From positions 310,001 to 374,000 of the forward strand of contig NZ_MKCR01000031.1 of NCBI RefSeq assembly GCF_001855565.1: DNA of 64,000 nt. Reading direction: 5' to 3'. The notes beneath the pieces are model-generated. The model saw only the letters and a list, made by a program, of their open reading frames with translations, ran no database searches and was not told the origin of the DNA. Made by a program: the position numbers and the translations under genes. The DNA comes from Chromobacterium amazonense (GTDB taxonomy: Bacteria; Pseudomonadota; Gammaproteobacteria; Burkholderiales; Chromobacteriaceae). This document shows positions 24,224 through 31,990 of this stretch, piece after piece (position 1 is the stretch's first letter; each line of letters starts with the position of its first letter).

Positions 24224-25434
24224 GCGCCGCCGGGCAGCTGTTCGAGCAAAATGCCAGCCAGCTGGATGGCCTGGCCAAGCAGGCTGGCCAGACACTGGAC
24301 AATCTGGCCGCCCAGGCATCGGACGCGCTGCGCCAGCGCCAGCCGCGCCGGCCCGTCTGCCGCATCCTGCTAGGCGGCAAGGACATCACCCGCAACATCA
24401 CGCCGCGGCTGATCAGCCTAACACTCACCGACAACAGGGGATTTGAGGCGGACCAGCTGGACATTGTGCTGGACGACAGCGACGGCAAGCTGGACATCCC
24501 GGAACGCGGCGTCACCGTCAAACTAGCGCTGGGTTGGGCAGATGGCCCGCTGGTGGACAAGGGCAGCTACATCGTGGACGAGGTGGAACACACCGGCACG
24601 CCGGACACTCTCACCATCCGCGCCCGCGCTACCGACCTGCGCGCCGGCATCGCCACAAAACGGGAAAAGAGCTGGCACCAAACCACCCTGGGCGCCATCG
24701 TGCAGGCCATCGCCAAAGCCAACGGCCTGACGCCGGCTATCCCAGCCTGGCTGGCCAAGCAAAAGATCGAACACATCGACCAAACCAGCGAGAGCGACGC
24801 CAACCTGCTTAGCCGCCTGGCCGAGCAGTACGACGCCATCGCCACCGTCAAGCAAGGCCGGCTGATCTTCTGCAAGGCGGGCGACGCCGAAACCGTCACC
24901 GGCCAGCCCTTCCCTGTCTGCCTGATCCGGCGCAGCAGCGGCGACAACCACCGCTTCAACGTGGCCGACCGTAACGCCTACACCGCCGTCAAAGCCTACT
25001 GGCATGACGTGCGCGGCGCCAAGAAAGGCGAAGTCATCGTCAACCAAGACACCAAGTTTGAACGCCGCGCCACCGTCACCAAGCTAGGCCGCAAGAGCAA
25101 GCGAACCAAGCTCACCGCCATCCAGCAAAAGGGCATCGAACCCAGCAGCGAAAACATCAAAGTCCTGCGCCACGTCTACGTCAGCGAGGCCACCGCGCTG
25201 CAAGGCGCAAAAGCCGCCTGGCAAAAGCTGCAGCGCGGCGTGGCGGAATTCTCCATCACCCTGGCCGAAGGCCGGCCGGAGCTGTTCCCGGAACTGCCCG
25301 CCCAGGTGCAAGGCTTCAAGCCCGTCATCGACGCCACCAGCTGGGTGCTGAAGAAAGTCACCCACCAGCTGGGCGACGGCGGCTACACCACGGCGCTGGA
25401 GCTGGAGGCGAGGCTGGAGGATGTGGCGGGGTAA
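24220..25434 (+). CDS. D: Tail hub protein D / late control protein D (P2 gpD family)
   Basis: 404 codons (P2 D about 387). Forms the baseplate hub connecting tube and spike V. Family features: RPVCRILLGGKDITRNITPRLISLTLTDNRGFEADQLDIVLDDSDGKL near 45-90 and the late VADRNAYTAVKAYWHDV segment. The first ~40 residues are Gln/Ala-rich and extra compared with P2. This is the last structural gene; the racemase gene follows tail to tail 27 bases later without an obvious terminator. Confidence 0.94.
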   Translation: MSAAGQLFEQNASQLDGLAKQAGQTLDNLAAQASDALRQRQPRRPVCRILLGGKDITRNITPRLISLTLTDNRGFEADQLDIVLDDSDGKLDIPERGVTVKLALGWADGPLVDKGSYIVDEVEHTGTPDTLTIRARATDLRAGIATKREKSWHQTTLGAIVQAIAKANGLTPAIPAWLAKQKIEHIDQTSESDANLLSRLAEQYDAIATVKQGRLIFCKAGDAETVTGQPFPVCLIRRSSGDNHRFNVADRNAYTAVKAYWHDVRGAKKGEVIVNQDTKFERRATVTKLGRKSKRTKLTAIQQKGIEPSSENIKVLRHVYVSEATALQGAKAAWQKLQRGVAEFSITLAEGRPELFPELPAQVQGFKPVIDATSWVLKKVTHQLGDGGYTTALELEARLEDVAG

Positions 25435-25461
25435 GTGCGGAGCGCCTGATTGGGCTGCACG

Positions 25462-26691
25462 TCAAGGTTTGATGATGCGCGGGTTGGTGCTGCCCCACAC
25501 CGTGTACATGTCCGCCAGCAAGGCGCCGTTGTATTCCTCCAGATCCGATTGCGCAATGCTGGCACCGCCTTGTTCGCCGAACAGCACCACTTCGTCGCCC
25601 GGATGGACGCCTGGAATATCCGTTACGTCCACCATGATGGTATTCATGGACGTTTTGCCGACGACCGGCGCCTTGCGGCCATGAATTAGGACCGAGGCCT
25701 TATTGCTCATGGCGCGTCGGTAGCCATCGGAATAGCCCAGAGGGAGATTGGCGAGCAGAGAGTCGCGGCTCAGGGTGTAGCTGCGGTCATAGCCCACGGT
25801 ATTGCCGGCGGCATAGCGATTGACCGAAGCTACGCGGGTTTTGAACGCCATGACCCGCTTGTATTCGGTGTAGCTGGGAATGGAGTCGCCATAGAGCAAA
25901 CCGCCAGGACGCACCATGTCCAGGTGTGCCTCCGGCACTTCCAACGTAGTGAAGGAGTTGGCGCAGTGCAGCAGCAGCTTGCTGCGGTCCAGCCGGGCCG
26001 CGCGTATCAGCCAGGCCGTATCGCGCTGGAATTGGGCAAAACCGGCCTGCACGTCTTTTTTCTCCTCCACCGGGAAGTGCGTCATGATGCCGGTCACCTG
26101 GATGCCGGGCAGACGCAACAGCCGCAATGCGTCGCGGCGGGAAGCGCCCAGATTGAAATCCAGGCCGTTGCGGCTCATGCCGCCGGAGTTGAGGGCCAGG
26201 TGAAACGTCAGCGTGCGGCCGCTTTGCCGCGCGAGTTTGGACAGGGCCTGCGCGCTCTCCAGATTGCCTATCAGTTCTTCCATGCGATAAGGCAACGCAT
26301 CCTCCATCTCCTCCGCCGTGGCGGTGCGCACCCGCATCAGCCGCCCGGCAAAGCCTTTTTCGCGCGCCACCCGCGCCTCCTCGTTGCTAGCCACGCCCAG
26401 GCAGGGGATGCCGGCCGCTACTGCGGTGGGCACCAATAGATCAATGCCGTGGCCATAGGCGTCGGCCTTCATGATTGCGCAGATTTGCGGCCCGTTTGGC
26501 CCCAGCCTGGCTTTCAGTGTTTCCAGATTATGCCGAAATGCCGCCAAGTCTATTTCCAGCCAGGCGTTGGCGGCATGGTTGAGCTGGCCGTTGCGGTGAT
26601 CGCCGGCTTGCGGCAGGTAGGGCGCGGCCGGCGTCAACTGGCCGGCAAACATGCTGGCGATAGCCAGTGCGAGCAAAGTGGGGCGGAACAT
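25462..26691 (-). CDS. Secreted broad-specificity amino acid racemase (Bsr-like, alanine racemase family)
   Basis: 409 codons. N-terminal signal peptide (MFRPTLLALAIASMFAGQLTPAAP) indicates export to the periplasm. The PLP lysine is Lys75 in AIMKADAYGHG; the C-terminal domain has VGYDRSYTLSRDS and NLPLGYSDGYRRAMSNKASVL, resembling periplasmic broad-spectrum racemases (BsrV type) more than cytoplasmic Alr. These enzymes make D-amino acids such as D-Met or D-Arg that alter peptidoglycan and biofilms. It lies just after phage D, 23 bases after the chemoreceptor gene on the same strand, so the two may be co-transcribed. Its presence inside the prophage is unusual. Confidence 0.85.
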   Translation of the reverse strand: MFRPTLLALAIASMFAGQLTPAAPYLPQAGDHRNGQLNHAANAWLEIDLAAFRHNLETLKARLGPNGPQICAIMKADAYGHGIDLLVPTAVAAGIPCLGVASNEEARVAREKGFAGRLMRVRTATAEEMEDALPYRMEELIGNLESAQALSKLARQSGRTLTFHLALNSGGMSRNGLDFNLGASRRDALRLLRLPGIQVTGIMTHFPVEEKKDVQAGFAQFQRDTAWLIRAARLDRSKLLLHCANSFTTLEVPEAHLDMVRPGGLLYGDSIPSYTEYKRVMAFKTRVASVNRYAAGNTVGYDRSYTLSRDSLLANLPLGYSDGYRRAMSNKASVLIHGRKAPVVGKTSMNTIMVDVTDIPGVHPGDEVVLFGEQGGASIAQSDLEEYNGALLADMYTVWGSTNPRIIKP

Positions 26692-26714
26692 GGCGGGCCT
26701 CCTGGCGGATGCGG

Positions 26715-28343
26715 TTATAGCGTGAAGCGGTTCACCACCTGGTGCAGGGTGGCGGTGCGCTGTTTCAGACTGGAAACTTCTTCCTGCGCGTGACTGGCCG
26801 CGTCGCGGTTGCCGGCCGCCGCCTCGCTGACAGCTTGCGAGCGCTCCGCCAGCTGGCGATACGCGCTGGCCTGCCCTTGCACCGCCGTAGTGATGTTGCC
26901 CACGTTATTGACGGTTTCGCCTATGCTGTCGGCGAAATGGGTGAGAGTGTCGCTGGCGGAATCCGCGTGATGCTTGCAGTTGTCCACCTTTTCCACCGCT
27001 TCATGCATGCGCTTGCTAGCGTTGGAGGCGGATTGCTGAATGGCGATCAGCGTTTGACCGATTTCCACTGTCGCCTGCGAGGTGCGCATCGACAGGTCGC
27101 GCACTTCGTCCGCCACCACGGCAAAGCCGCGGCCCATCTCTCCGGCCCGCGCCGCCTCGATGGCGGCGTTGAGCGCCAGCAGGTTGGTTTGGTCGGCGAT
27201 GTCCTTGATGACCGAAACAATGCGATTGATATCGGCCGTTTGCTGATTGAGATGCTGGATATCCCCCGCAAGATGGGTGACTTCGCCTTGCACCTGATTC
27301 ATCACCTGGGCCGCTGCGCGGATGCTGTCCACGGTGTTGCGCGTGGTGTGGGAAAAGCTATGCATGTGCTGCTGCACATCGTTGCTGATGTCGGCGATCT
27401 GCCCCACCGACCCGGCCAACTCATCGATGGAGGCGCTGCTGCTTTGCGCCATGTCCGCCTGAGACAGCGAGCGCTGGTTTACGCCATCCACCAGCCCGGC
27501 CAGGCGGGCGGACAGCTCGGACAACGCATGCGATTCGTCCCAGATTTCGCGCATCCTGTCGCGCAGCGCGGCCATGAAGGTATTAAACGAAGCGGCGATC
27601 ATGCCTACCTCGTCGCGGTGCCGCACCGTCAGCGTGCGGGTGAGATCCCAGTCCCCGTCGGCCAGCCGGGTGAGAGCCTCGCTGGCTTCGTTGATTGGAC
27701 TGACCAGCTGCCGTGCCACCAGGTTGGCCAGCAGCAGGGAGACGCCCAGCACCGCCAGAGCCACCAGCGAGACATGCAGCAACAGACCGTTGCGCAACTG
27801 GTGCACCTTTTCCAGCGACATGTCGGCGCCGATCACGTAGCGCATGCCGTCCGGCGTGGTGAACGGCACAAAGGCGGAACGAAACCAGCCGTATTCCCCC
27901 TTGTAGTCTTCATATTCAATGCTGCCCTTCTCCAGCGCCGTGCGCAGGCCGGTGGGCACCTGGGGGTATTCCGCCAGAAACCAGCGCTGGTATTTGCCGC
28001 TTTTTTCCTCGTCCGGGCTGGCGGAGGAATGGGTGTACAACACCTTGGAGCCGCGCAGGATGGTGGAATACACGTAGGCCAGCTCAGACTGGTGGACAAA
28101 GGTGGTAAGCCGTTTGGTAGATTCGACGTCGCCATCGAAATGATCCGGCAGCTTGTCGTGGAAATGCTCGCCGATGATGCGCTGCGTGGCGTAAGCGGAA
28201 GTCAGCAGATTGCGATTGATGCCATCCATTTCCGCGTTCAGCGTGCTGTGATAGGCGTAGACCGAATAAATCAGCACCACCACCGCGGTGAGAACGGTAA
28301 AGCAAAGGGACAATTTGGCCTGCAGGCCCCAGCGTATACTCAT
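26715..28343 (-). CDS. Methyl-accepting chemotaxis protein
   Basis: 542 codons from ATG at 28343 ([15 protein letters not shown]) behind GAGGGAG; the open frame extends 20 codons further upstream without a good site. Transmembrane helix 1 about 9-29, periplasmic Cache-like sensor about 30-185, helix 2 ([20 protein letters not shown]), HAMP about 212-265, then a signalling domain with the hairpin [20 protein letters not shown] and [10 protein letters not shown]. It would sense a periplasmic ligand and control CheA. No C-terminal CheR-docking pentapeptide is seen. Sits between phage D and the accessory cassettes, an odd place for a host-type receptor. Confidence 0.9.
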   Translation of the reverse strand: MSIRWGLQAKLSLCFTVLTAVVVLIYSVYAYHSTLNAEMDGINRNLLTSAYATQRIIGEHFHDKLPDHFDGDVESTKRLTTFVHQSELAYVYSTILRGSKVLYTHSSASPDEEKSGKYQRWFLAEYPQVPTGLRTALEKGSIEYEDYKGEYGWFRSAFVPFTTPDGMRYVIGADMSLEKVHQLRNGLLLHVSLVALAVLGVSLLLANLVARQLVSPINEASEALTRLADGDWDLTRTLTVRHRDEVGMIAASFNTFMAALRDRMREIWDESHALSELSARLAGLVDGVNQRSLSQADMAQSSSASIDELAGSVGQIADISNDVQQHMHSFSHTTRNTVDSIRAAAQVMNQVQGEVTHLAGDIQHLNQQTADINRIVSVIKDIADQTNLLALNAAIEAARAGEMGRGFAVVADEVRDLSMRTSQATVEIGQTLIAIQQSASNASKRMHEAVEKVDNCKHHADSASDTLTHFADSIGETVNNVGNITTAVQGQASAYRQLAERSQAVSEAAAGNRDAASHAQEEVSSLKQRTATLHQVVNRFTL

Positions 28344-28900
28344 GAAGCGCTCCCTCAACCCAAGCCTCCGTGCGTGGTGGCTGCTTCCTGGCATGCCGCT
28401 CATGCTGATGGAGCAGGCTGGCCGGGACTTTTAATAGTTATAGCTGGAACTATTCACGCCACAACTTTGATTGACCGCCAGGATGGCGACGGCGAGGGGG
28501 CAACGATTTGACAGGCGCTGCCATGGCGCATGCGCAAAAGCGCAAGGGATGGGATGGCGTAAATGGCAGGGCAGGGCTAAGCGGCGTGCCCTCTGGCGCG
28601 TTTGCTCAGCTACGTAGCTGGGCACTAAACAGCTTGCATTGGGCAGGTCACCTCAATATCAAAGCGGCACGCAAACAACTGGGTTGGTCGCCAGACTAGT
28701 TACTGGCGCTATGCGAGCGGCCATGAGATAGCGTTGGATGGCGATGATATTCGCGGCAGCTTTCGCGTCCCCCTGGCAAAGCTGTGGATCGTCCCTGCGG
28801 GGCATCCACGAGCTTTCGATATCCGGAGTACCCGGTTCATCGACTAATTCACCGCTACCAGTGGATAACCCTGTGCACAACCACCGCCAGGGCAATGACA
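28344..28900. other. Gene-free stretch with receptor promoter region and a remnant of the moron cassette
   Basis: No convincing gene. The part next to 28343 should hold the chemoreceptor promoter. From about 28741 to 28830 the sequence matches the 3' tail of the two cassette copies further right (GATGATAT..., AAAGCTG..TGGATCG, GGGGCATCCACGAGCTT, GATATCCGG), which suggests that a third cassette was once here. A 63-codon plus-strand frame at 28508 has no family resemblance and was not accepted. Confidence 0.6.
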
Positions 28901-28929
28901 AAGCGCCTCTTGCTGGAGGCGCTTATTTT
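28901..28929. terminator. Hairpin terminator at head of cassette 1
   Basis: AAGCGCCTC, short loop, GAGGCGCTTATTTTTT. Would stop upstream transcription from the left before the cassette promoter. The same hairpin recurs near 29382, 30270 and 30752, and in weaker form near 31947. Confidence 0.75.
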
Positions 28930-28940
28930 TTGGGCGGCTG

Positions 28941-28961
28941 TTGTAGCCAGCAGCGGCACAA
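28941..28961 (+). promoter_or_regulatory. Candidate Ogr-type late-promoter dyad, cassette 1
   Basis: TTGTA, 11 bases, CACAA (TTGT-N13-ACAA overall), the same spacing as the dyads before O, V and FI, ending 67 nt before the small ORF at 29028. Suggests that this accessory ORF is switched on with the phage late genes. Confidence 0.55.
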
Positions 28962-29027
28962 CAGCGCGCCCCGCCGCCAAGCCGCCGGCGCGGCTACAGT
29001 GGGCGCAACCACATGCCGGAGCGCCCC

Positions 29028-29345
29028 ATGGACTTTAGCCGCCTGAACTACTATGCCGCCCTTTCTGACGACGACTTGAACGAAGCCATCGCCGCCAGCT
29101 ACTGGTGCATACCCGACGAAGTGCGGGACGCGCCCTACTTCCATCATCCCAACTACTGCCGGGACTGGTTTGAGTCGGCCAAGATCGTGGCGGACATCGC
29201 CTTTAATGCGCGGCGGGGTGTGCAGCAAAGATTCGATGCTGCACTGTCCCGATTCACCAGCGACAGCACCAAGCCCCGCGACATCCTGCTTGTCTGCGCT
29301 CCGCGCGAGGTCTGCATGGCAGCGCTGTTTGCTTGTCTGTCGTAG
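29028..29345 (+). CDS. Small phage accessory protein (copy 1 of duplicated gene)
   Basis: 105 codons from MDFSRLNYYAALSDDDLNEA, with GGAG eight bases upstream; an ATG five codons earlier lacks a site. Acidic, Tyr/Asp-rich N-terminus, then PYFHHPNYCRDWFESAKIVADIAF and RDILLVCAPREVCMAALFACLS. The NYC.DW... and late PRE...AAL... pattern faintly recalls NinX/DUF2591-type phage proteins, but this is weak. Nearly identical to the protein encoded at 30397 over ~95 residues. Its own dyad and flanking terminators mark it as a moron-type unit. Function unknown. Confidence 0.75.
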   Translation: MDFSRLNYYAALSDDDLNEAIAASYWCIPDEVRDAPYFHHPNYCRDWFESAKIVADIAFNARRGVQQRFDAALSRFTSDSTKPRDILLVCAPREVCMAALFACLS

Positions 29346-29747
29346 CAGACTCACCCCACGCGCCGCCAGCGGAAGGGCAATGAAAAAGCGCCTCTTGTGG
29401 GAGGCGCTAATTTGGTTCTGTGATGATATGGGCGGCTGTCATTCCGCTTTCATCCTGTAAAGCTGGTGGATCGCCCTGCGGGGCATCCACGAACTTTGCG
29501 ATATTCAGAATAAATAAAATAAACTCTTATATAAATCATGAAAACTAATAGCACCCTACCATTACCCAGCCACCAATATATTTTTTATTAAATAATTTCA
29601 TAAACCATTATAAAATTACCAAAATGTAAACTAGACTTTATAACAGTATTTAGTAAGTCAAAACATTATAAACTCAATAGGCACCTTGGCTTTAATAAGC
29701 AAATGCACCCCTTAATATGCAACCAACCCAATCTTTGGAGATTTAAA
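29346..29747. other. Intergenic: cassette tail and AT-rich foreign segment
   Basis: Contains the second hairpin of cassette 1 (about 29382-29401), the conserved tail ending near 29508, then about 240 bases of strongly AT-rich DNA (many A/T runs), unlike the GC-rich surroundings. It probably holds the promoter of the 29748 gene. No gene seen. Confidence 0.7.
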
Positions 29748-30218
29748 ATGGATACAACTATCGAAAAAGGCTACCTGTCTGACAAGCCCGGCTTTCACGG
29801 AGAGCTGAATGCCGTGTCTCAAAATTTTAAACTGAAAATCGTAAAAAACGGCCAAACCATTGGCTACCTTATGATGGGGCAAAGTGGCATATATAATCAC
29901 TACGCCAAAATTGGCGAAAAAGGTGATGATTTCCAAATCCAATCCGATGGAACTGGAGAGGTCATCGCAATCAAGTCCGGGATCTCGCAAGGATATTTCC
30001 TATCCGTGGATCCAAGAGGCTGGGTATGCTCAGCACGATTTGACCTTAGCCCTTACTGGACTGTAGACAACAAGTCATCATCCACTTTCCAACTCAAAAC
30101 AAAGGGTAAAGACGTTGTTCAACACCCCATCTCTGCCGATAATATCAAGACAGGTGAATGGACATATGTTTTGCCAGGAAAAGGAGAGGCTATCGAATTC
30201 CAGAAAGAACCGGTCTAA
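29748..30218 (+). CDS. Hypothetical protein on AT-rich insert
   Basis: 156 codons from MDTTIEKGYLSDKPGF, preceded by a strong GGAG. I do not recognise a family. The sequence alternates short hydrophobic and polar segments with many Gly, Tyr, Trp and Lys (KLKIVKNGQTIGYLMMG, GYFLSVDPRGWVCSARF, SSSTFQLKTKGKDVV), which suggests an all-beta protein. No signal peptide or membrane helix. Base composition is clearly lower in GC than the phage or host genes, pointing to separate acquisition. It is framed by the two direct copies of the moron cassette. Confidence 0.75.
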   Translation: MDTTIEKGYLSDKPGFHGELNAVSQNFKLKIVKNGQTIGYLMMGQSGIYNHYAKIGEKGDDFQIQSDGTGEVIAIKSGISQGYFLSVDPRGWVCSARFDLSPYWTVDNKSSSTFQLKTKGKDVVQHPISADNIKTGEWTYVLPGKGEAIEFQKEPV

Positions 30219-30309
30219 ATAATCGGCAAGCCTTATCAGCATCGATTAAAGCGAAATCACTGATGAAATAAGCGCCTCTCGCTGGAGGCGCTTATTTTTT
30301 GGGTGGCTG

Positions 30310-30330
30310 TTGTAGCCAGCAGCGGCACAA
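30310..30330 (+). promoter_or_regulatory. Candidate Ogr-type late-promoter dyad, cassette 2
   Basis: TTGTA, 11 bases, CACAA; identical to the cassette 1 dyad, ending 67 nt before the start of the second small ORF. Confidence 0.55.
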
Positions 30331-30396
30331 CAGCGCGGCCCGCCGCCAAGCTGCCGGCGCGGCTACAGTGGGCGCATCCACATGCCGGAGCGCCCC

Positions 30397-30795
30397 ATGG
30401 ACTTTAGCCGCCTGAACTACTACGCCGCCCTTTCTGACGACGACTTGAACGAAGCCATCGCCGCCAGCTACTGGCGCATTCCCGACGAAGTGCGGGACGC
30501 GCCCTACTTCCATCATCCCAACTACTGCCGCGACTGGTTCGAGTCGGCCAAGATCGTGGCGGACATCGCCTTTAATGCGCGGCGGGATGTGCAGGAAAGA
30601 TTCGATCCCGCCCTGTCCCGATTCACCAGCGACAGCGCCAAGCCCCGCGACATCCTGCTTGTCTGCGCTCCGCGCGAGGTCTGCATGGCCGCGCTGTTTG
30701 CTTTGTCAGTCGTAGCAGACTCACCCGAGCACCACCAGCGGCAGAACAATGAAAAAGCGCCTCTTGCGAGAGGCGCTGGCTTGGTTCTGCGATGA
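30397..30795 (+). CDS. Small phage accessory protein (copy 2, altered C-terminus)
   Basis: 132 codons. The first ~98 residues nearly equal the 29028 product (MDFSRLNYYAALSDDDLNEA..., RDILLVCAPREVCMAALFA). A one-base difference after codon AALFA shifts the frame past the copy 1 stop, so translation continues through the downstream hairpin, giving the tail LSVVADSPEHHQRQNNEKAPLARGAGLVLR. The added tail is therefore probably accidental. Same ribosome-binding site and dyad as copy 1. Confidence 0.72.
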   Translation: MDFSRLNYYAALSDDDLNEAIAASYWRIPDEVRDAPYFHHPNYCRDWFESAKIVADIAFNARRDVQERFDPALSRFTSDSAKPRDILLVCAPREVCMAALFALSVVADSPEHHQRQNNEKAPLARGAGLVLR

Positions 30796-30995
30796 TATGG
30801 ACGGCTATCACTCCGCTTTCTTCCTGCAAAGCTGGTGGATCGCCTCTTCGAGGCATCCACCCTACGAGCTTCGCGATATCCGGGGTACGCGGTAACTTTT
30901 TTAACCGGATCTTCAATGTTCATTCAAACATCTCCTTTACTTGAATAAAGATAAGCATATAACGTTTGAGTTTGCACGTCCTATTGAACGAGATG

Positions 30996-31583
30996 TCATG
31001 CACCTGCGATGACTTCTATTTGGTAAGGGAAGTCACTTGGCGGGTATGGGTAAAGGTCAAGACATAGAGCCTCGTACAGAGCGCGATACTCTTCATCAGC
31101 CCGATATCTGGCCAATAAACGATCTCTGTACTCCTCTGATGGTACCAAAAAAATGGCCTGCTCATATGGTAGATAAAACATTTCCGAAGGGATGCGCCAC
31201 TCTCTTTGCCAAGACCAGTCTACCCATCCGTCCTCCTGTGACTTGATGGGATCAAAAGAGACTAATTTCCAATGAATAGCCGGATTAATATAATGATGCT
31301 CATCTTTGGGCTGATAAATGACTGGGCGACCACCAGCTGCAAAGAGCCAAGACTTTTCTACAGATATGCCAAATGGACTGAAATGCTTATTCTCTTTTGT
31401 GAATTCACTTACCGGAGCTTCTGAAAAGCAAACCACGGGGGTACTTCCTATGATTGCTCTCGTTGTACCTTCGAGGTGCTCATCACAGGCAATTTTATAG
31501 AGGATATCTACAGCCTCATCATAACAACCGGCACGTACCAGATGGGTCACTCTATAACTTAGATCGGTTCTCTTACTTCTCAT
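30996..31583 (-). CDS. Hypothetical protein (possible phage-defence moron)
   Basis: 195 codons (MRSKRTDLSYRVTHLVRAG...). Recognisable landmarks are TPVVCFSEAPVSEF, FSPFGISVEKSWLFAAGGRPVIY, and DWSWQREWRIPSEMFYLP. Patterns of the kind CFSE-P...YG...F.K...G.RPV.Y...DW..EREWR occur in bacterial proteins annotated near abortive-infection or DUF2971-like genes, but I cannot name the family from sequence alone. No membrane segment. It lies leftward between the cassettes and the repressor, an accessory-gene position in P2-like phages. Moderately low GC. Confidence 0.7.
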   Translation of the reverse strand: MRSKRTDLSYRVTHLVRAGCYDEAVDILYKIACDEHLEGTTRAIIGSTPVVCFSEAPVSEFTKENKHFSPFGISVEKSWLFAAGGRPVIYQPKDEHHYINPAIHWKLVSFDPIKSQEDGWVDWSWQREWRIPSEMFYLPYEQAIFLVPSEEYRDRLLARYRADEEYRALYEALCLDLYPYPPSDFPYQIEVIAGA

Positions 31584-31688
31584 ATTTACTGAGGCATATA
31601 ACGTAGAAGTGAGCGGCAGTGGGAGTAAAACGGAGGAAGCACAAGCACTGCACGTGACTATCCCGCTCGACTGTAGAGTTAAAATGCA

Positions 31689-31904
31689 TCACTCCAACCA
31701 AGGGAGGTTTTTGGTTGGGCCATAAATGTGATTACCATCAATCCAGAATTTCCCCCCGACATTTGGCCCATAAATGTAGCCATCTTCGATCCAGTACTTG
31801 CCACTATTTTTCGGACCATAGATATATCCATGTTCGATCCAGTATTTACCCGATTCAGCAGGGCCATATATGAAATTATCTTCAATCCAATATCCGGTGT
31901 TCAT
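31689..31904 (-). CDS. Small protein made of four 16-residue repeats
   Basis: 71 codons. Four tandem units begin at about residues 2, 18, 34 and 50 and follow the pattern SGKYWIEDGYIYGPxx: GYWIEDNFIYGPAE, SGKYWIEHGYIYGPKN, SGKYWIEDGYIYGPNV, GGKFWIDGNHIYGPTK, then NLPWLE. The spacing of aromatic residues suggests a small beta-repeat fold. The repeat is visible in the DNA as 48-bp units. Function unknown. Low GC relative to the phage structural genes. Confidence 0.7.
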   Translation of the reverse strand: MNTGYWIEDNFIYGPAESGKYWIEHGYIYGPKNSGKYWIEDGYIYGPNVGGKFWIDGNHIYGPTKNLPWLE

Positions 31905-31946
31905 TGCTTATAGTCCTGTAGGCATTTTTGAATAAGGGAGTAAAAA

Positions 31947-31977
31947 TAAAGCGCCTCACTGTAGAGGTGCTTTATTT
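31947..31977. terminator. Hairpin between small accessory genes
   Basis: AAAGCGCCTCACTGTAGAGGTGCTTTATTT: imperfect 9-bp stem with A- and T-runs, so it can act in either direction. Related in sequence to the cassette hairpins. Confidence 0.6.
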
Positions 31978-31990
31978 ATGGGACAACACT

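Larger units (their letters stand above)
28901..29508. repeat. Moron cassette, copy 1 of a ~610-bp direct duplication
   Basis: About 608 bp, near-identical over most of its length to 30270-30884. Order: hairpin GCGCCTC-TTGCTG-GAGGCGC with T-run; late-promoter-like dyad; small ORF; second hairpin GCGCCTC..GAGGCGC; then a GGATCGCC..GGCATCCAC tail. The copies flank a 0.76-kb AT-rich segment. Confidence 0.85.
30270..30884. repeat. Moron cassette, copy 2 of the ~610-bp direct duplication
   Basis: Matches 28901-29508 through hairpin, dyad, ORF and tail, with scattered substitutions and a one-base indel near the end of the ORF. Its tail reads GGATCGCC..CGAGGCATCCACC..GCGATATCCGG. Confidence 0.85.

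Noticed and set aside
26742-28511. 589-codon plus-strand frame over the chemoreceptor gene
   Set aside because: Antisense shadow of a clear methyl-accepting chemotaxis protein.
28508-28699. 63-codon plus-strand ORF (MTGAAMAHAQKRKG...)
   Set aside because: No family resemblance and no good ribosome-binding site; lies in a repeat-scarred intergenic region.
28901-30884. CRISPR-like interpretation of repeated hairpins
   Set aside because: The hairpins are terminators in two copies of a larger duplication, without regular spacers.
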